Positions 11,262 to 23,280 of a DNA stretch of 64,000 nucleotides are shown here, in pieces (position 1 is the first letter of the stretch; every line of letters begins with the position of its first letter). The stretch comes from Rhyzopertha dominica (lineage: Eukaryota; Arthropoda; Insecta; Coleoptera; Bostrichidae), in NCBI GenBank assembly GCA_025024175.1, contig QCXZ01000041.1, positions 22,625,786-22,689,785 on the forward strand. Direction: 5' to 3'. The notes beneath the pieces were generated by a model. It did no database searches and was not told where the DNA came from. It was given only the letters and a program-made list of their open reading frames with translations. The position numbers and the translations under genes were made by a program.

Positions 11262-11613
11262 GCATTAGAGTTGAGTTCTCAAAACTTGGTGCTAAAGCAA
11301 CATACACCGAAAAAGTGTTGCAAAAACAGTGAGTAGAGTGGAAGTATCGGCAATACTAAAATTCACATGATTTCTAATTCATGTGTTTTGCAGTGGGTGT
11401 TTTCTGTTTTTTCCTTTGTAGGCTAGAGGTGTGGAAGAGATATAAGTTGAATAGGACATTTTATAAGGTGAACACACCCTTGAGATCCCAGATGATGACA
11501 GCTTCAGACCTTTAAGTACATTTAGTGGTAAAAAACTATTTGATAAATGGTTTACAGCAAAAACTTCAGGAAAATGGCATAGTTCTTGCCAATCAGTTAT
11601 TGTACAGTATATA
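11262..11613 (+). other. Candidate short host exons (uncertain)
   Basis: Two exon-like pieces are visible. The first, about 11262-11329, ends in a donor-like ACA|GTGAGT. The second starts at 11423 after a strong polypyrimidine tract and TTTGTAG, and ends at 11613 before CAG|GTAAGT. The reading frame is compatible across the first junction. Inside the second piece the frame that starts 'LEVWKRYKL' must change near 11475 to reach the frame 'PLSTFSGKKLFDKWF' that stays open to the donor at 11613; one missing base would explain it. I do not recognise the protein. It could equally be an old transposon relic. Confidence 0.3.
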
Positions 11614-13477
11614 CAGGTAAGTAAAGAGTGCTACAAAATAAAATATCTAACTAATATGTCCCGTTCTTAATTACACAGAAATACACATTAGTGTGAAATT
11701 TGCAGTACAACAGGATAAACAATGTTTACAATTTTACAGTTACAGTGTCGACTGATTAAATACATAATATATAGTTGAATGCAGTTTCTTCATATTTGAA
11801 ATAATTACTGGAGGGGAGCACGTAGACCTTTTACTTTGTGAAGTTTTTAGCCACACAGTTGTAAGCAGACGTTAGGAATTTTACTGTCTTTGGCATCTTT
11901 AATCTAGAATCTGTCATATTGTGCAATTTTCAGTGTTCTTTTGTATAATAAATTTTACGCCCTGAACAGTCAAAAGCCGAAACTGTGAAGGTGTGTTGTG
12001 TTTATAATTTGACCTTTATAATTTACTGCTTACCCAAATAGAGTTTCATGGAATTATTACTATTACTAATAACTAATCAGAGCTTTTTATGTTTATTGAT
12101 GTGGACACGTCTTACTCTGCATTTTGTGGGTCATTTTGTGCCATGGTTTTACGAATTACGAAGTAGTTTGCTACGGAAGGTAAGTACAGAGACCTAACTG
12201 TTGATTGCTTGGATATTTTGTAAAAATCGGTGGGTAGTTTTATGAACTACGACTTCTTACAGTCAATAAGTGGATGGATGTAAATGGATAACATTGTTGT
12301 TTTTTTTGCTTAAGGAGTATGTACTATTGCTGTTATATTTGTTAAACGGAACAAATGAAATAAACAATTATTCTTCTAATGAAAAGATGATAAACAGAGT
12401 ACTAATAACCACGTTCGAAGGATTACAATTCATGACCAGTTTATGCTTTTTATTACACACTTATGCATATATCGCCTACATAAAAATTAATACACAACCC
12501 TAAACCCACAGGTGTCTATTGCAATTGTCCTCAAAGCGTTAAAACAATACTTTACGTATACCTATATACATATAGCAGCTCACGCATAAGACCGTCATCC
12601 TGACCACTATTGTCGCAAGATACACCCACAAACGTTTCATAGCCGAGCCGACCAAGCACCATCCAATTAGCTTCATCAAGTGGTTGCCTAGGTTCGGTCC
12701 TTTGCATCTATTTATTGCCCCGAGATCGTCCTGATTGTCCATTGTTTATTGCACCGCATTCACCGACGCGTTTGGTCGCATACGGATCTATATGTTCTCA
12801 TCAAACCTCTTCATCAATTCGCCAAGACGTGTCTCCTGGTCGGCCTCTTGAGCACATTTGCCAAGTGGTGCTGTTGGTAGGTATATGCGCTAAAATAAAA
12901 TTTAGTCATTTTTAACATGTACAACTAGAACTTTTAATAAATCGTATGAAATTAAAGAAGACATCATAAAGGTATCTTTATGCAGAGAAAAATGCACTTT
13001 CAAAAGCAAATTCTTATCCCAATACCTCTAGCTAAAAAAGAAGCTTTGAATTAGTGTTTTTGACGAGGGCCAGCAATACGTTTCATTAGATTATGAATGT
13101 AATGTGTGATGTCGGTTTCAAAGAAAGCTTAATTTACAAAAGAAGATATATAAGTGGACTGAAGGTTTTGCTTGGAAATTTTTATTGGGTATAATAAGTA
13201 AAAGCAAGGTAAATTGTGCACAAAAATTGCAAATACCTAGGATGTCTAAATAATATATGTTTATAACATGCAATTAAGTGATTGATGTTTAAAATGAGCA
13301 TATAACAAAATAAATATACACATTCACTAGATTAACTTTTAACTTAACCGCCACCTTTCCTCTATTCCTACCGTTTCTTTAAGGCTGCGAAAAGAGAGGA
13401 AATATCCATCCCGGATAACGGTAGACCTAGAACCACATATATATTGGTTCTCTTTCTATTGTTAGCTTAAATATTTC

Positions 13478-13486
<9 letters not shown>
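11614..13486. other. Non-coding stretch
   Basis: AT-rich, no recognisable family on either strand. Short frames at 12270-12503 and 12539-12915 have no motif I can name. Confidence 0.45.

Positions 13487-13556
<70 letters not shown>
13487..13556. repeat. (TC)35 microsatellite
   Basis: A pure TC run of 70 bases preceded by a slightly interrupted TC stretch from about 13475. Confidence 0.97.
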
Positions 13557-13558
<2 letters not shown>

Positions 13559-16500
13559 GGATCCCAGCCTGAATGGAAACATGTCAGCGTCCATTCACTA
13601 TTTAGCTGATACCATTTCTAAACCCTGACAACTGGCAACATCTAATAACCTAACGATCCATCAAATCCCTCAAGAGCGCATTCCTATTAGGCTTCACACG
13701 GTCACTTTAAACGAAGTTAAAGGTCGAAGGGCAGGCCCTGGACTTCAAATAATCGGACCCCGTAGGACGCCGCGGGCGTGGAGTCCCACACTGCTAAATA
13801 TATTAATCCCAAGTATTAATTTATGATCTTCTAATAACGAACAGCCGAGAAGCAAATATTCCTGGATCGACTGAATAAATTAGTCGCCGTGGACTTCAGG
13901 GCAGGCATCAAGCGACGTTGCCAGTAGCAGTATTTTGACATACACAGCTATAATATAGTATATTGGTATCACCTGTGATACCAATCTAAACAATTGGACA
14001 AGAATTACTCTCAATTCTTATGTTACACACCCAAGCACTAAATATTTAAATCACGTCCTTTACAGAACAGAGTATGCAATCGTCACTTGATTATCCTCAC
14101 CTTCTCACCACCTAACTTTTGGATTCTTATACGTTGTTCTTAGCGTATTCTGAATCTTGCTATCTCCTGCAGGCATCTAGTTTCTCATTTTACAACTATT
14201 TTCTTCAACTTATTTCCTTTCTTGTATAAAGCACTCGATTTGGTTGAAGTAGAAACTACGCAGCGGCAAGGAAATGCATTTGTTAGGTAGGTAACAAAGG
14301 AATATATTAGGACGGTGCTACCGGCATCTTGTAGAAAACCTTTAAATCTTTTCAGTTGCAACGCAACAGTGGAAAAAAGCGCAAGGAGCTTCTTCTGTAA
14401 AGGCATTTTACAAAAGCAGCAACAATTACGTGATTGTTCGTCGTAATGATATTGTTCCATCAGCATATGCCATCAAGATCTAGAAGCGAAACTTTGAAGC
14501 CACTGATTCTACAGTAAATATGACAGATGTAGTTGAAAAATAGTGCGTATACCCGAACCCGAAAACATAGCGGCAATTACAGAAGCCATTAGCCATATTG
14601 CCAGACGACTTGTTGACTTTTTTTTTCATTTCCAAAACTAAATGCTTTTTGGTGGTGTATAAAGCTAATATTTCACTCTTGATAACACTCTTCAAATCGC
14701 CCGATTTGCTGCCGCACCGTATACTTATAATTAGAGATATGAGTAAAGTACAAATTTTTCTCGCACATACTCGTAGCTTTGACCAGTACAGCACTGTCGT
14801 CATTTTTGGAACTCGCTTGAATTTCTCTTATATCGCCGCATATTACACCAGGTACAATTGCAGTCAAAATGTCCTTGTAGTTGAAAACCTGGTCATTGAA
14901 TGAAAAACCCATGTAGGTATATTTGAATGACGATCGAATTATTGAAAGGTAGTAGGTGTTGAGCAGAATTTAAATTATTTTATATATTGTTCTCCCTTTT
15001 GGTATTTGTGCCTCTAATACTTCTTTGTGGGGTAGAGAAAGCTTTGTCTAAGGGTTGGTCTACTCTGGCAAGCTTCAATATCTCTAAAAAAATGTGACTG
15101 TAGACCTAATAAATAACATCTTTTTCACTGCAAAAATAATTCGTCAGTCTTTTATCCAGACGGTATGTAGCTCCTGTTAAATCTTTAAATTACCACCTTG
15201 TGAAGGCAAAACTGGTACGTATGCCGTTTTTTGTAGCATTTATAGCCGCCCGCTTGCTTTGGCCCGTTTGTCTTTTTAGTTTTTGTTTTGATTTCCTTCT
15301 ACTGACACATAGAGGTTCCTTATCGTAGTTAATACTCTACGTTTCTGATACAGTTATCAGCACCGTTTCATTTACATGATAAACTTAATTTGGTATTAAA
15401 CTAAATCGGTTTCATACATTCTGTAAAAATTTACCATCACCTGTCTTATGCTCTGTTTGCTTTCTTTACTAGTGCACAACTGGCAACCAAAAACCAATAT
15501 TTTAGAAATTTTTTGATGCAGGCGGTAACATTTTGTCATAGTTTGCAGGTAATTACTACGTTGTTTTCCTTTATCTACCATAAAATTCTAATTGTACCAG
15601 CTTCTCTCTCCAAACTACTCAAGCTTGCAGGGTTAAAAAATATCTTAATTCCGGTACTTAAACCAAACTAATTAACATGGTTCTATTTATTGACTGCTGT
15701 CCATATAGCGTTTTCGAATCTAAAATATCAATCGCGAAAACAATAATTGCCCTTGAATTTAAAGAAAAATAAAATGGGCCATTAAACTTATATCTATAGA
15801 TATATAGACCCAAAAATTTTAAGTTTGAAATTAAAAGAACTAATAAAATCCACGCTATAATCATATTGCAAATTATATATAGTGAAATTGTATAGGAAAC
15901 ACATTTAAACAAAAATTGGAATAGGTTTTAAATTCAAAGGTATTTGTTAAGCTATATCATTTAAGTTCTTTTTGTCATGCGAAATTGTTATATAAAACCA
16001 CCTTAAACTAGTATTACACACCAGCTTGAGCATAATCTCTTGCTATATAGGAGACTTTTTCCCAGTAGTGTAAGATTATAGTGCAAGACTGTATCTGGCA
16101 ACATCGTGCCCGAGTTGGCGTCCGAAATTAATTTAATGTCAAAACAAAAGCAAAGCCGAATGAAACTGATTTCGCGAATTGTCTGGCGGGCGTTATTTAT
16201 TGCGACCGACTAATTAGTGTCAACGTTGGTAAGAGTATACACCGCGAAAAATTTAATTGTATTTGGTTTAAATTAAAAGTCATTTGCATGTTTATGGTCC
16301 CCTTCATTGTTTCGCTTCTTTATTTTTAAGCTTAGAGCCGGTGAATTGCGGTGAATATTAATTTAAACTCTTGGAGGAACAAAACGAAACTGAATAATGC
16401 ATAATCTGTAAAAACAGTGACTGGTTTCTTTTATTACATTTATCATTCGATAAATGTTAGAAATGGTATACGAGTATCTATTGCATTGACAAGTTTGTGC

Positions 16501-16886
16501 AGATCATGGTGACCGGTACCAATTAACTAAGCATATGGCGCATATATAAAATCGTTACCAAAAATGGTATTTTACTAGGGTCAGATAAGGCTTGTTAACC
16601 AACAACCACAACAGATTTTTGCCAATATTCTGCAATATAAAAAGGTTTTTCTCAAACAAAGGGATGGTCGTTTTCAGTACAGATTGTAACACATAAGCAT
16701 TAGGGAAATATACTTGGAACATTCAACAAAATGCTGTAGTAATAGAAACACCGCGAATACTGTGTGTAATTTTACCAAACTTACAGGAATCACGACTTTA
16801 CACGCGAGTACAATACAGACAATGGCTACTGGATGCTACTTTACTAATTCCTGGGGCATAAATAGACATAACACTCATTACTGGTC
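13557..16886. other. Non-coding stretch
   Basis: Mostly AT-rich. Overlapping frames on both strands at 14185-14912 encode up to 107 residues but carry no motif I recognise; their mutual overlap argues for chance or a very old relic. Nothing else is seen. Confidence 0.4.
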
Positions 16887-17036
16887 TTTTTCAATCTTTA
16901 TTATATTCAATTTGATATTGTGAAAATATGACATTAATTAAAAATTAATGTGGTTGTTTGAGTTTGAACCAAAATGTAATTTTTAATTAATGTTATATTT
17001 TAACAATCTCAAATTAGATATAATAAAGATTGAAAA
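16887..17036. repeat. Hairpin, MITE-like, with about 60-bp arms
   Basis: 16887-16948 and 16977-17036 are near-perfect inverted copies, sharing TTCAATCTTTATTATAT at the outer end and ATTAATTAAAAATTA near the loop. The loop is about 28 bp. No coding content. Confidence 0.75.
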
Positions 17037-17447
17037 AAACCAAAAAACAGGTCGAAACGTTTCAAAATAAGTATTTTTATTAATTAATTAATCCAGGAAC
17101 TTGAACCAACAAAAATAAAAACCCCTAGCACATTAAAGATGAGTTGCACAAATTATACCAAACCATAACAAGGTGAAAGATTATGTTCTTTAGAAACTAT
17201 CAAACGCACAAAATGGCATGATTCGGGGAATTCATAAGTCCATCTGGAAATTTTCAAGAGCGTATGCTTGCTACTATAAACAGAGCGACCTATTGTGTTC
17301 AAAACAATTGCTGGCATTATGAACAATTACAAAAGTTTTGCTGCTGATAAATGTTGCTTCGTTGCTTAATGAATTTATTTTGTAATATTCCTGAATTCAC
17401 CCAGTTTAAAATTATAAGTTTTCGAGATGAGATGGAGATTTTTGTTA

Positions 17448-18706
17448 GATAATCTCGACTCGAAGACACTTAAATGACTCACAAAATATATAAACATTTT
17501 CATCAGTGATATTATTTAAAAAGCTTACTTGTATAAAGCGAAAAAAAATAAATCGATATTGGAATTTTTATGTTTTTTTTCGTAAGTATATCGTATTACA
17601 TCTAAATCTTTATGGTACCATAATAATAAACTACACTATTTAAATAGTCATATGAAGAGTATGATTAAGCAGTATGGCAATCAAAAAATAATTCGCAGAC
17701 AAGTAGTCTCTAAACATTTCGTACCTACGGGAACGAAGAATTGTGCAGATAAAAGATACAAACCTTTATTTTTATTTATCTGTTAGTAAATATTTCAATT
17801 TCAAAATAGTTCAGTCAAATGAATTTGTAGAATTACACGGTACAACATAGTGATCTAAGTGCATTATTGTGCAAACACGCTTTTGCTTGATAATCTCTTA
17901 GTAATTAGGTAGAACCTTGTAAATGAATAAATTAAAAATTTTAATTTCACTAACTAAATTGCTTATACCTCCTATACCTTATTTGATAATGTTCAACGCA
18001 GAGTTAGCTTATCAGACTCTTCTCTCCTGCAATAGTTTTTGTTTACTGTTCTAATTGATTTTTACCATTAATGAGTTATTAGGTATTTGAAAAACACAAC
18101 CTCATATGTGGATTATTAGCATATTCTGATATAGTCACTGTTAAATACCCATTTTTATGTTACGACAGTAAGAATTTAATTTGTTGTGGTTTTATTAATG
18201 TATGTACTGTAATCATAGACATATGTGACAGGTATTAATAATGTGTTATAAGAATTTCTAAATCTTATCTCTCATTTAATGGCTAAATACTGAACAGTCG
18301 TGAAAATGCATGCAACCTTACATCCCAGCACTTTCAGTAAGCTGAAATATGACAGTTGAGACAGCTATGATAATCTGATGCTGCAGGTTGCAGAACAGTA
18401 AGAGTAGGTACAGTATAGACATAATAAAATAAGTAAATAAGTAAAATAAGCTATAACAACTGCCGAGTGCAAAAATATTTTTCTTACCTAGGCAAACTGT
18501 TTCATTTGTTCCTGTGTTTTGTTAGTGTGATGTACAAAATCAGAAAAATTCATAATAACCGATTTTTAAATGAATCGATTCACGGCGTGTTCATTTTGAC
18601 CATCCAAAATATGCATATCAAACATCGAGACTCTCGATTCGAAATCAAGAATGTCGCATCGAGAACCTTGTTTGGCGTTTTTTCTAGATCGAGATCGAGA
18701 ATCGAG
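17448..18706 (+). repeat. Interspersed 1.2-kb repeat, copy A
   Basis: This stretch aligns along its length with 35155-36360. Landmarks in common include AAACATTTCGTACCTACGGG, AGTGATCTAAGTGCAT, ATTCTGATATAGTCACT, ATAATCTGATGCTGCAGGTT (the last base differs in copy B) and the terminal GAGATCGAGATCGAGA block. It has no long reading frame and looks like a non-autonomous element. This copy has diverged at both ends compared with copy B. Confidence 0.7.
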
Positions 18707-20240
18707 AAATTAGATAAAATACTAAAGTTTGCCAAAGCTAGCTCTGTTTTCCATAAGTTTGCGATTTTTTGATCAGTTTAAAAAGAGATATAAACATCGA
18801 GTTTTTCACTTTAATAAAATAATCATTAAATCCGAAAGTTAACTCCTTAACGGCCTACAGCTGACAAAACTGATCCAACAAACTGATCAAACAAATTTTC
18901 TCATGATGAATATGCTGTCACCAATGGAACTACATTTAATTACATTAAAGAAAAATCATGTGAAAGCGTACAAGCAATTTGATTTTAGTACTTTTATCCC
19001 CTTCCAATTAAATCTTTCAAGAAATTAATATTTTGTAATTTTTGCTTATCTGTTCGGCTCTCTTGCGGTCGAATTATGAACTTGAAATTTTTTTTCTTCA
19101 AATTCCTCAGTATCACATTGGTCTTCATTTTGTTTTGTGAGTTTCTACAATTGCACAAGGTAGCAGTACATCATAAATGATCTTATTAATAGGTACCCTG
19201 TGAAAAATTACCATAACCGTATTATACTATTGTGCTTAATAAAACTTGCAAGTATAAGCAAATTAGGGAACGTTTACAAACCGAACTATGCTAGTTGTGA
19301 TAGTGGTATGATACAGTTATTTAAGCGTGTAAATTACTTACAATAAATCATAAATTATTTAAAGAAAATATTTTTAATTAACATTAAAAAGAAAGCTTTA
19401 ATACACTTTGTGACGTTAGGGGCGAAGGTCCTAGCAATTTGAGATATGCAAATTTGGAACCCGTTTGAAATCTCAGCTGTTTATTACACATCCACAGCAC
19501 GAGGGCGGTTATAAGAGCCCCTGCGAATCAAATCGATTATTAAGTCAATTTCCAGCTGTTGTAATTTCGGTGCCGAGACGTGAGCTTTAACGGTAAGTTA
19601 CCAGGTAGTTATTCACACTGTGCGGTGCTGGCTCCCACAGAGAAGGCATTTATGAGATAATCGCATAACTTCAGATATTATTCGAAACGAGAAAACAAAT
19701 GACTGATAAGAAAAGTTCTGATCGGTCGGTGTCCTACTGGGACCGAACATCCATCAGAAATACCAAATTGAAGCCCAATGCCCCTGTGTGACCAGGACAC
19801 GACGTATAACTGATAGTTGGAAAGTCATGCATAATGAACAGAGTCGGACTTTGGCAGTTTATGGACAGTAATAAAATTTTGCAAGGGAAAATACCTGGAC
19901 CTCTCGATGCATGGAAATTGCATCGTACGGGTTCTATTCAGTTCCGTTTTGTTAATTTGCCATATACCTACTTTGGTAATTTTTACTTCAATTTGAAGCT
20001 AATCTTGCAATTATTGGAACAACTCTACATTTTGGTAAAGCGTGCAATAGCAATTGTGTACGTAAACAAAGTTTCCCCATAGCACTTGATTAAATAACTA
20101 CTCACCATTGATATTATATTCGTTAAGACGGTATAAACTTGGATGGACGACGAATATGCTATTCATGTCACACTGTGTTAAACTAATAAATACTCTGGTT
20201 TCATGAATACATGAATATCAATAAAATATATACTCGTACC
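18707..20240. other. Non-coding stretch
   Basis: No recognisable gene. A frame of 82 codons at 19834-20082 has no motif I know. Confidence 0.4.
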
Positions 20241-20400
20241 TTACAGTGGACTTCCGTAAATCCGTATCCGAAACCCGCGCAATTTGAACTACCGCGTAGT
20301 CCGAACGCCCATCCGAAGCCCGCGTAATTCGAACTACCCTGAAAACCGACTTCCTATCCGAAACCCACATAATTCGAACTAGTCCGTAGCCCCAACGCTC
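20241..20400. repeat. 45-bp tandem repeat (x3) behind a pogo-like terminus
   Basis: Three head-to-tail units of exactly 45 bp lie at 20266-20310, 20311-20355 and 20356-20400, each starting ATCCGAA(A/G)CCC and containing AATT(T/C)GAACTA. A period divisible by three keeps a minus-strand frame open with a 15-residue period. Directly upstream, TACAGTGGACTTCCGTAA resembles the CAGT-start terminal repeats of pogo/Tigger elements with TA target. No matching opposite terminus was found in the neighbourhood. Confidence 0.6.
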
Positions 20401-21498
20401 AGCCCCCATTTAGGTTGCGTTTAGTAGGCGTATTCGTAACCTACCAGCCTACTGATTTTTCTTTAATGTAACTGCTACCTGTGCAAGTACAGAAGATGTA
20501 TTTCCGCAAATCCTTTGACATGAAGCAAAATTGCGCCGTGACGTGTACTCGACGTTTGGAAGGGGTGTTTATACAGCAAACATGAAAACATGGGTTTTTA
20601 CCAAGTACTGTCAGTTATATACGTTTCGTAACCATCCCTTTCCCCAAAATGTTTACGAATAGCTCAATAAAACATGAATAGGCACGAGTCTCAGAAAAGA
20701 TTGCTCTCAGTTTGTCTGGATAGCCTCTTTATAGAAAGCAAACAAGGAAAATCTAAGCAAAAGCTGAAAAAATAGCGAAACCGGTCGTAGGGTCTAGCTT
20801 GCCAACCATAACAGACAGCAGACAGCCGTTTATTTCAATTCTTTTTCAAGAATCAAGAGTCAGTTCGCGCGAGCTAGTTCCTGCAAAAGAGTCGTTCGCT
20901 TCAACAGTTCGTTCGCGAACGATTTAACGAACATAATCATACAACACAAACACAACACAGCCACAGCGGCTAGTGTGTACCCAAGATACCTAAGGCCCTG
21001 GTGGCCCTACATACTCCTGTAAAAAAGGGTTCAAAACGCATTGTAAAAATTTAGTTCAGCATCTGATAACAGATGACACTAGCATGTGTATCTGCAAAAT
21101 GCCCAAAGTAGGACATGAAAAGTATTTAGTGTGAAGTAAATTATATATTTACCTATGAGGAACAAATGCAACATTTGTGGAACTACTGTTAGTGAAATCA
21201 TGACAATGTCTTGACCGAACAACGCGCAATAAGAATTTAGGAAAACTCAAAGCATCCACACATATGATGTGTAGCAAAATTGAAATTAATTGTGTTACCA
21301 ACGTAGCTGCACCAGCTCAGACCACTACGCATTTTAGACATGTTCTGGCACTTTTTTTGTTGATATTGCGTTGTCTTATTTTAACTTTTTTGTATCTACT
21401 TCAGTCCATGATTCACAATTATGAAGCAGCCACTTCAGTTCTCCTAAGTTGCCTGAAAATATATTTCAAGCTTTGGAATTGATAAGCTTTCCCTTTTA
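20401..21498. other. Non-coding stretch
   Basis: No gene recognised. A CGTTCGCGAACG palindrome lies at about 20912-20923. The stretch at 20960-21240 has scattered short frames that might be an eroded transposon, but I cannot support a family. Confidence 0.4.
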
Positions 21499-21500
21499 TA

Positions 21501-22537
21501 CAGGATGATTTGCATAAGCACCGACCTATATACCTATATACCTTCAAAGTGGGGTTTCAAGTTTCGAAAAAAATCACTTATACTTGAACTTAGAAAAATC
21601 AAATTTGGTACAGGTTGTGAGTGTACCAAGAGCAGTATTTGAAAGTAATTAAAGTTCAATTGTAGCATTTGAAGGGGTTGATAAGGGATGATATACCTAT
21701 AAAATATGACGGAATTTTCTAACACGTTGGCGGACTTAGAAAGTTATTCTTGTATTTTTGGGGAACTTAATTCTAAAACTTTTTTTACTCTTGTTATTTC
21801 GCAAGAAATCTTATTGTTTTCAAGAAAAACATAGATACCTAAAAACATGTATTGTAGCTGTGGTATTTAAAATTATCAAAAAATTCAAACGATAGCTATG
21901 AAATTAAATGTCAGACTTGACAATCAGGTAAAAAGTTGAAACAAGAATACTTTAATAGAACACAATAGTGGCAAATGTTTCTCTATGAGGGAATACACGA
22001 TTACGAAATCTTTCCTGATATTCCTCAACACTTCTGCAGTTTCCTTCACAGAAACCTAACAGTAAAAGCATGTCAACTAGTGCGCTAGATAAAAACTTCC
22101 AGGCCATTTTCACAACACTAAATTTAGTGTTCAATTTACCTGATTGTCAAGTCTGACGTTTAATTTTATAGCTATCGTTCGAAGATTATTTGAAAAATGA
22201 CAAGAGTAAAAAAATTTCCTTAAAATAAAATAACAATTTCTCAAGTCCGCTAACATGTTAAAAAGTTCTGACACATTTTAGGGACGCATAATTTCTTATC
22301 AATCCTTAAAAATATTTCAACTGAACTACAATTACTTTCGAATACTGCTCTTGGTACACTCACAACGTGTACTACTTGGTTCTTCGAAGGTATTGTTTTT
22401 TTTTCGAAATTTGAAACTACACTTTAAAGGTTTCTCAGGGGTTCACCTTAGTATATAGATAAGTTGGATTAAATCACACTATTTTGGACTCCCCTACATG
22501 CCCCTGCTCTGTGTCGGTGCTTATGCGAGTCACCCTG
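21501..22537. mobile_element. 1.04-kb foldback element with TA target
   Basis: The whole block is an imperfect palindrome. Outer ends are CAGGATGATTTGCATAAGCA at 21501 and, at 22537, the reverse complement of CAGGGTGACTCGCATAAGCA. Both are flanked by TA. Inner arms remain paired up to GACTTGACAATCAGGTAA (21913-21930) and TTACCTGATTGTCAAGTC (22137-22154), leaving a loop of about 200 bp. The loop has no recognisable transposase, so this is a non-autonomous long-TIR element. Arms differ by many substitutions, so it is old. Confidence 0.75.
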
Positions 22538-22539
22538 TA

Positions 22540-22894
22540 CCCCTGTACCCAAAACAATTAAAACAAAACCATAGTTTTAACATCATCAGCTCCGAAAATA
22601 CAAAATTCATATTTTTACAACAACTATAAGTGACCAATTCTCAGTAAAACAGCAAATTGTGTAGATTTTGACTGTCCATGGTGTGGCCCATAGCATCGCA
22701 TCCTGTACTTTCTGCATAGTTACAAAAAAGAGTCATAGCTAACAGTTAATTATAGAATTGTAGTTTTAACAGTTTCAGACCTGAATTGTTTGCAGAAACA
22801 TCCGTAAATTTTACATTTTCTAACACTCTAATTATGTGCAAGGTGGGTACCAAAAATGCTTAAGACCAGCACAATGTCAAGTAGACGGGTGTTT
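22540..22894. other. Non-coding spacer
   Basis: No gene seen between the foldback element and the mariner relic. Confidence 0.45.
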
Positions 22895-23280
22895 TTGGAT
22901 CGTTATCGACAAGATGGAGATGTTATTTTGGTTGAATTCATGGAAATTCAGACAACAAATACAACTGCCACATGTTGCGAAATGCTAACCAAGTTGACAG
23001 GAGTAAAAAATCGTAGGTGCAAGAAACTGTAACGGAAACAGTTTTCCTCTATTGCAATGCCAGTATCTACAGTGTTGCCACAACCAAGGAAAAATTAACG
23101 ATTTTCATTGGGAACTATTCGATTACCCACCTTACAGTCCCGATCGTGCACCTAGTAACTATTTCCTTTTCTCACGCTTCAAACAGTGGCTTGTTGGACA
23201 ATGATTGGAGAATGACGAAGACCTCAAGACCGCTATTATGAACTGGTTCCCAGGCGGACAATTTTTAAACAGGGGCACTT
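22895..23280 (+). pseudogene. mariner transposase C-terminal relic
   Basis: Plus-strand frames contain the late part of a mariner transposase in order: 'FLYCNASIYSVATTKEKL', where HDNARPH is expected, then after a one-base frame change 'HWELFDYPPYSPDRAPSNYF', then 'QWLVGQ', a stop, 'LENDEDLK' and 'NRGT'. The family uses a DD34D triad. The second Asp (in HDNA) is now Cys in 'YCNAS' and the third Asp (in APSDY) is now Asn in 'APSNY'. With a frame change and stops as well, the gene is certainly dead. The N-terminal half with the first Asp is missing or unrecognisable. No terminal repeats were identified. Confidence 0.8.

Noticed and set aside
14185..14912. Overlapping 80-107-codon frames on both strands
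   Set aside because: No recognisable domain, and frames on opposite strands compete; treated as chance or unresolvable relic.
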